A DNA stretch of 64,000 nt. Origin: Semisulcospira habei (taxonomy: Eukaryota > Mollusca > Gastropoda > Semisulcospiridae). The DNA lies in the NCBI GenBank assembly GCA_036245525.1, contig BTPG01000002.1:119183293-119247292 (forward strand). Reading direction: 5' to 3'. Below are positions 61,201 to 64,000 of the stretch, piece by piece. The position numbers were made by a program, and so were the translations under genes. Below the pieces are notes generated by a model. That model was not told the origin of the DNA. It worked only from the letters and a program-made list of their open reading frames with translations, and made no database searches. Each line of letters opens with the position of its first letter. Position 1 is the first letter of the stretch.

Positions 61201-63496
61201 AAACAATGTTCTGAGCCAGCTTCTGTTCCAATTGTCTGCCTTGCATGCTGTGAGAGCGAATCTGCTGCACCAGCCTCTGGCAGTGAGAGAACAGCTGCAA
61301 CAAAAAGTAAATGGATACATAGATCAGTGATTTGAAGTTAATAGAAAAATAGTTCATGTTAAAATGCATTATTCTTGAAGTTGAACTATCTGGCTTTCCG
61401 CTAGGATTTAAAACTGTCTGTCATGGGGATGGACAGCATGACAAAATATCCATCCTAGGCACTCTACAGTACGTCGCATACTGCACAGCAGGGATAAGTT
61501 CACTTTTGTCTCGGGATTTGTCTGTGCCAAGGACAGATGGCCTTCAATTTTTTGTCCCTGTCACAATGTGTCCATGAAATATGGATAAGTTTCCATTAAC
61601 AGAAAGTCTGACTATGATAATGAGGATGATGATGTTTATTTGTATTGCACCATCAGGCTGTATCCTTCAAGTTATAGAGTGCTCACAGTGCTTTAGTAGG
61701 GAACAGGTTTAGTAAGGAAGAGACAGAAACAAATCTGTTTAACCTTACAGTGAGTGAGTGACAGAAAAGAATTTTCTAAAGACAGTTTGAAGAAAGGGGT
61801 CTTTGCTTGTCTTCAAACTGATGTCAGTGATCATGGTCAATCCATAGTCTTGCTGCAACACGTCAGACATAGGCACCAACGGGGAGAAAGATACAGAGAG
61901 CATAAAAATCATAAGAGGTGACGAACTGTGATTCAACAATAAATTTCAACCTTCAAAGCAATCATCTGCATAAAACCCCGTCAGGAACAAACTCAGCAGA
62001 CATTTTGCAACAAATAAAAAAGATCTACAAGTATCATTCTTGCAGACGTCAAGTTGGCTGATTTATCCAGAAGTAAGCGTTATGTTCATTTCTCATTGGT
62101 TTATATTTCATGGTAGTGTGACCACTTTCACAGCATTCATAGTTGAGAGCATTTTCCGATATTTCTTGGCGGTTGGTTATTCTCAGATGTGACATAATTT
62201 TTTTCCCTTGGGGAGTGTTCTGCTGAGCGCAAGGAGACTGTCACGTCAGCATGCATTGCTCATCAGACCCTTTAGTGGTAAGGTGGGATATGATGATAAA
62301 AACAGCTGTTGTAACTAAAAGAACAGTGAGCGTTGTCTGCACATAAAGACCAGTACCTGTGTAATTTGTTGAGTCTGGATTTCTATGGTGTGTTCTTCAT
62401 CAACACTGTCATCCAGTGTAGGGCGATTCAGATGCTTGTCATGCAAGGCTGACAATTCCTTCACTGAAAAGCACAACATATGTGTATGTGCAAGAATAAG
62501 TAAACAAGAAAAAAACAAATAAATGTATCCATCCATCCATCCACTCATCCATCTATGCATTTATCCATCCATCCATAGTTCATGGGTGGTGCCAGAAAAG
62601 CTTGTCATCTCTAGGCTAACCTGGCACAACCCTTGAATAATGGTCAATCGATTGATTGATCAATCCATCAATCAATCTATCTGGCCAAGAAGGAAAATGA
62701 TACTACTTACTTTTTTCTTTGATCTTTGTGAAGTCATACTGGATTTCCGTTACTTTGTCAATCCAGTCTGGAGGAAGAGCAGAAGATCGTGCTGAAGCCA
62801 AACCAAGCTCTGGATCCACATGAGCACTGGACATAAGCGACGTCCGATCATCTGCCGTCTGCAACACAAGAAGAGCAAAATGTTGAGACATTTACTATGA
62901 TTTACAAATCAACAAATTTGTATCTGACAATAATTAACGCATTTCAATGAACATCACAAGAAAGAAATAAACATGGTGTGGGAGGTCAATTACAACACAA
63001 TTTATGAAATTCTCCAGTCACCATTTTGGTCTGGATTAAATTTTAATGAATGCTCTTCTTATTCTCATCAAGAGTATTCACTCGTGACATTGCAAAAAAA
63101 TAAAAATTATTAAAAAAAATTGACTGAAAATGGTCTATGGACCAACTATGCTCCATACTCTATGGCCAAGAAGAGACCAAAATTAATTCTCATGAGCCCC
63201 TGCAGATGAGAATTTATGCCTCTTGCAGATGGCACAGGCTGTTTACAGTGCCGCACTGTCTGATTAAACAAGCTCAAATTCAGCTTTCTGGGATTTTGAA
63301 AAAGCGGAGTCTCCAGGACTGAAGACTGTCGCTAGTGTCATGCATGTCATGAGTAATTTGTTCCAAAAGAAAAAAAATGTTTTGTAATATAAAATAGCAT
63401 CATACATCTGTGGGTTTGGGACACTTCAACTCTTTAGCTATCGTTTTAACATTAGCTGTTTGCGCAAAATGTTTGTGACATTTACTCGAAAGAAAA

Positions 63497-63572
<76 letters not shown>

Positions 63573-63690
63573 GAGTAGAGAGAGAGATTTTCGTGAACTT
63601 CTGGCCTACCTGCTCGGAGAATATGTGTCTGCTTTGAAGGGCATTGTTCCTCATTAAAATGAAGACCTCAGTAAGACTGCGTGTCGCCAT
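46023..63690 (-). CDS. STX16: Syntaxin-16 orthologue, complete, 7 coding exons
   Basis: Gene-level entry; exons listed separately. STX16 is a Qa-SNARE of the trans-Golgi/early-endosome system. Spliced length is 936 bp, 311 residues (human about 325), and all six junctions are phase-consistent. Order: N-terminal peptide [16 protein letters not shown] (the region that binds Vps45 in this family), linker with [13 protein letters not shown], Habc helices ([37 protein letters not shown]), SNARE motif at about residues 212-275 with the central glutamine in IVDQG, then a tail anchor of about 20 hydrophobic residues ending IKS. It lacks the extra N-terminal segment of longer human isoforms. The gene converges on the KEN-like gene. 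Introns 4 and 5 hold two DIRS elements (about 10 kb) in sense orientation. Confidence 0.95.
46531..46742. mobile_element. Family-B (TTAA-type) MITE in STX16 intron 6
   Basis: CTCTTCCCTGCCAGAGGC at the left and CTGCAGTATAGGGTTAAC at the right; interior TTCATTCAACAACCAAAAGC and core hairpin with CCCCCAGAGTCATGGGGG centre. Confidence 0.7.
47060..47345. mobile_element. Family-E then family-D palindromes in STX16 intron 6
   Basis: GCGCTGGTCTGGGATTCTGA / AGGTCCAAATCACAGTC at 47060-47115; GGTGGTGCCAGAATAGCTTG / CAAGCTATTCTGGCACTACC at 47280-47335. Confidence 0.55.
47457..47600 (-). CDS. STX16: STX16 exon 6, first half of SNARE motif
   Basis: Acceptor TCCTCCAG|GGGTTC and donor GACCAG|GTCAGC, 48 codons, phase 0. 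[19 protein letters not shown] is the N-terminal half of the Qa-SNARE helix; the exon ends at the central-layer glutamine. Confidence 0.95.
47690..48940. other. Unassigned sequence in STX16 intron 5, possibly retroelement-derived
   Basis: Base composition differs from the flanks (many TAGT/GTGT words). It contains a 122-codon plus-strand frame (48286-48654) with a charged tail ([20 protein letters not shown]) and, downstream, GTATAAAAGTC. No family recognised; it could be a solo LTR or a gag remnant, but clear ends and target duplications were not found. Confidence 0.35.
48965..49135. mobile_element. Core-hairpin MITE, variant with 63165 relative
   Basis: GCAAGAGACAAATTCTTGTG and CATGAGAACTCATGCCTCTT arms, followed by ATTCAGCTTCAAGGGATTTT and AGTCTCCAGGACTGAAGACT, which recur at 63280-63335. 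Confidence 0.6.
49340..49503 (+). repeat. DIRS-2 left inverted terminal repeat
   Basis: TACCGATGGCATTACTGATA through CCACCAGTCATACG matches the complement of the right end, which carries a roughly 15-bp extra segment (GGGGAGTCATCG region) absent here. Confidence 0.85.
49551..49646 (+). repeat. DIRS-2 internal complementary region
   Basis: TAATGCCATCGGTAAGTATT through AAAAATTCAT is the complement of the left tip; TTGTTTCCTCAAAAACATTA onward is the complement of the right tip. Confidence 0.85.
49753..50870 (-). pseudogene. DIRS-2 tyrosine recombinase, frameshifted
   Basis: N-terminal [20 protein letters not shown] and [12 protein letters not shown]; middle [21 protein letters not shown]-terminal [19 protein letters not shown] and [13 protein letters not shown]. 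The HxxR box reads HEVQ, losing the arginine, and the box-A arginine is also absent ([10 protein letters not shown]). A frameshift lies near 50600-50640. Confidence 0.8.
51150..51489 (-). pseudogene. DIRS-2 RNase H domain
   Basis: [33 protein letters not shown] and [17 protein letters not shown], the three blocks typical of DIRS/caulimovirus-like RNase H, in one open frame that continues into the RNase H-YR connector. Confidence 0.85.
51823..52640 (-). pseudogene. DIRS-2 reverse transcriptase, frameshifted
   Basis: Fingers: [20 protein letters not shown]. Palm: [17 protein letters not shown] (first catalytic Asp) in a second frame near 52265. Active site: [13 protein letters not shown] in a third frame near 52090, then [20 protein letters not shown]. 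At least two frameshifts. Confidence 0.85.
52704..55086 (-). pseudogene. DIRS-2 Gag-like region
   Basis: Several frames. Conserved pieces: a Cys-rich motif [20 protein letters not shown] then SGC (about 54815-54936), two 66-bp-type tandem copies of AGGGCCCCAGAGTCTTACTA (54326 and 54391), proline runs, and [20 protein letters not shown] near 53110. Role as Gag is inferred from position. Confidence 0.6.
55388..55563 (-). repeat. DIRS-2 right inverted terminal repeat
   Basis: ATGACTGGTGGATAGGCCCA through TCAGTAATGCCATCGGTAAT; tip TTTTTGAGGAAACAAA runs to 55582. Confidence 0.85.
55655..55730 (+). mobile_element. SINE-like 3' end
   Basis: AAGGTGCTTTGAGCCTAACA, GCGCTATATAAAACACTTCA and a short ATT run, like 2755-2920. 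Confidence 0.5.
55748..55815. mobile_element. Family-E palindromic MITE next to STX16 exon 5 donor
   Basis: TGCTGGTATGTGCTTAAGAC at the left and AAAGTGACAGACCAGCACAC at the right around GACCTGGGGCC. It ends 16 bp from exon 5. Confidence 0.6.
55831..55940 (-). CDS. STX16: STX16 exon 5
   Basis: Acceptor TTTCAG|AGTTGA and donor GATAAG|GTTTGT; enters phase 1 and leaves phase 0. The product ([14 protein letters not shown], then an acidic linker) precedes the SNARE motif. The exon is squeezed between a palindromic MITE 16 bp past its donor and a TTAA MITE 24 bp before its acceptor. Confidence 0.93.
55964..56157. mobile_element. Family-B (TTAA-type) MITE next to STX16 exon 5 acceptor
   Basis: TTAACCCTTTTGGACACAGT at the left and TGTTGGCAGTGAATTGTCC at the right, with a degraded core. 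Begins 24 bp upstream of exon 5, so it probably contains the branch point. Confidence 0.55.
56420..56602 (+). repeat. DIRS-3 left inverted terminal repeat
   Basis: ACCGATGGTATTACTAATAG through AGCTCACCAGTCAGTTTCTT, complementary to 60023-60197; shares TAGACTAATTTTAGCC with element 1. Confidence 0.85.
56643..56731 (+). repeat. DIRS-3 internal complementary region
   Basis: TAATACCATCGGTAAGTATT and AAAGAAAAATTCATTTG match the left tip; TTTCCTCAAAG then ATGGTATTACTAATAGGAAG matches the right tip with about 11 bp missing. Confidence 0.8.
56870..58047 (-). pseudogene. DIRS-3 tyrosine recombinase remnant
   Basis: [20 protein letters not shown] keeps the HxxR box; [16 protein letters not shown] corresponds to box A with lysine in place of arginine. 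The tyrosine motif lies just downstream ([13 protein letters not shown] in the 56880-56940 region). Several frame breaks. Confidence 0.7.
58090..58500 (-). pseudogene. DIRS-3 RNase H remnant
   Basis: [20 protein letters not shown] corresponds to the RNase H segment [14 protein letters not shown] of element 1; the downstream HTEW-type segment reads [20 protein letters not shown]. Confidence 0.7.
60023..60197 (-). repeat. DIRS-3 right inverted terminal repeat
   Basis: AAGAAACTGACTGGTGAGCT through TATTAGTAATACCATCGGTA; tip TGTGTTTTGAGGAAACAAA to about 60214. Confidence 0.85.
60521..60702. mobile_element. Family-D (TTAA-type) MITE in STX16 intron 4
   Basis: TTCCACAAATTTTGGAGGTG, palindrome GTGCCAGATTAGCTTGACAC / AAGCTAATCTGGCACTACCC, right end TTAAATGGGTTAA. 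The left end is lost. Confidence 0.65.
60703..61131. other. STX16 intron 4 remainder, nothing recognised
   Basis: AT-rich sequence with no repeat end, exon-like frame or RNA gene visible on either strand. Confidence 0.4.
61132..61294 (-). CDS. STX16: STX16 exon 4
   Basis: Acceptor GTTGCAG|CTGTTC and donor TGAAAA|GTGTGT, leaving phase 1. The product ([32 protein letters not shown]) is a Habc helix. Confidence 0.95.
61295..62356. other. STX16 intron 3, SINE-like end only
   Basis: Contains GATGATGATGTTTATTTGTA with GAGTGCTCACAGTGCTTTAG (61618-61700), resembling a retroposon tail. Nothing else recognised. Confidence 0.4.
62357..62463 (-). CDS. STX16: STX16 exon 3
   Basis: Acceptor TTTTCAG|TGAAGG and donor ACACAG|GTACTG; enters phase 1 and leaves phase 0. 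The product is [18 protein letters not shown] followed by an acidic stretch and EIQTQQITQ, near-identical to vertebrate syntaxin-16. Confidence 0.95.
62526..62690. repeat. (CATC)n and (GATT)n tracts around a family-D palindrome
   Basis: ATCCATCCATCCATCC tracts flank GGTGGTGCCAGAAAAGCTTG / AGGCTAACCTGGCACAACCC (62582-62636), followed by ATTGATTGATCAATCC. Confidence 0.6.
62711..62858 (-). CDS. STX16: STX16 exon 2
   Basis: Acceptor GTTGCAG|ACGGCA and donor AAAAAA|GTAAGT, leaving phase 1. The product carries [18 protein letters not shown] and [19 protein letters not shown], matching syntaxin-16. Confidence 0.93.
63165..63340. mobile_element. Core-hairpin MITE variant in STX16 intron 1
   Basis: AAGAAGAGACCAAAATTAAT with CTCATGAGCCCCTGCAGATG and TTTATGCCTCTTGCAGATGG; right end AGTCTCCAGGACTGAAGACT shared with 48965-49135. 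Confidence 0.55.
63501..63587. repeat. (AG)n microsatellite
   Basis: Interrupted AG run, 23 bp from STX16 exon 1. On the STX16 strand it is a CT tract just inside intron 1. Confidence 0.95.
63610..63690 (-). CDS. STX16: STX16 exon 1
   Basis: ATG at 63688-63690 in a good initiation context (AAAATGG), 27 codons, donor GAGCAG|GTAGGC, phase 0. It encodes [16 protein letters not shown], closely matching the conserved syntaxin-16 N-peptide. Confidence 0.92.
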
Positions 63691-64000
63691 TTTTAGGCGT
63701 TGATTGCTTGTTCTGTTCCTCTCAAAGACACTTCATCTTGTACGTGGATCCATTATGCGGCGTCTAGCGATGCAAGCGGCCCCGATAGTTTACTTCCTGC
63801 CGCCGCTTGGAACATCATTAAAACAAGTAGTGTACCTTTGACCGTCTGCTACAGATTTTACGCCACCACAGTACACAGGCCGACAGCTCGCTCTCATACT
63901 ACGTTATTGTGTGAGTATGAGTGAGAGAAGTGCGAGTGAGCTTTAGGTCTGTGCACGGGACCAAGAAAACTAAGCAAGTTAAACCCACTCCGACCACAAC
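63691..64000 (-). promoter_or_regulatory. STX16 5' UTR/promoter region (inferred)
   Basis: Immediately upstream of the STX16 start on the minus strand. No TATA box is evident. An ETS-like AGGAAGT occurs on the minus strand near 63794-63800. Assignment rests mainly on position; the transcription start is not visible. Confidence 0.3.

Overview
This is an intron-rich animal genomic window. Large introns, GT/AG splice sites, LINE, SINE, MITE and DIRS-type repeats, and a recognisable animal syntaxin-16 gene show this. The repeat style (AATACA-tailed and TAA-tailed LINE/SINE ends, DIRS elements, very dense palindromic MITEs) suggests a lophotrochozoan, most likely a marine mollusc. I cannot name the species from sequence alone.

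Two host genes converge. On the + strand, positions 1-20598 hold the 3' portion of a large gene that is truncated at its 5' end by the window edge. I resolve 18 coding exons, about 1,790 residues. The C-terminus is a kinase-like domain followed by a KEN ribonuclease domain, the pairing known from IRE1 and RNase L. The kinase motifs are degraded (pseudokinase), while several KEN catalytic residues look retained. In front there is no ankyrin array and no visible membrane segment, only a helical region, a basic coiled coil and an 813-codon mostly disordered exon. One splice junction (exon 9 to 10) is out of phase as drawn. On the - strand, 63690-46023 encodes a complete syntaxin-16 (STX16) orthologue of 311 residues in seven coding exons whose phases all agree; it is a tail-anchored trans-Golgi/endosome Qa-SNARE.

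Between and inside these genes nearly everything is repeat-derived. Three DIRS-type (tyrosine-recombinase) retrotransposons lie in the same orientation at 32.50-39.03, 49.30-55.58 and 56.38-60.21 kb; the last two sit in STX16 introns. Each has inverted terminal repeats and an internal complementary region that matches the reverse complement of both outer ends joined together, the hallmark of the DIRS circular-intermediate mechanism. Three copies of one APE-type LINE lie at 17.6-19.6 (-), 23.3-26.1 (-) and 27.8-29.3 kb (+). A different LINE at 42.2-43.5 kb has the inverted-5'-part structure produced by twin priming and has split a TTAA-type MITE. Several palindromic MITE families are scattered through introns and the intergenic region. 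A roughly 165-bp tandem repeat family (0.9-2.5, 16.0-16.7, 21.6-22.4 and 27.5-31.0 kb) carries repeated nuclear-receptor-like DR1 motifs. A 5 x 129-bp array lies at 40.2-40.8 kb.

The observations most worth following are: the KEN-domain gene with unusual architecture; a shared hairpin core (AAGAGGCATAGATCCTCATG) found inside MITEs of two apparently different transposon superfamilies; hairpin MITEs packed within 15-50 bp of splice sites in both genes; and the DIRS trio. No rRNA, tRNA, CRISPR or bacterial-type feature was found.
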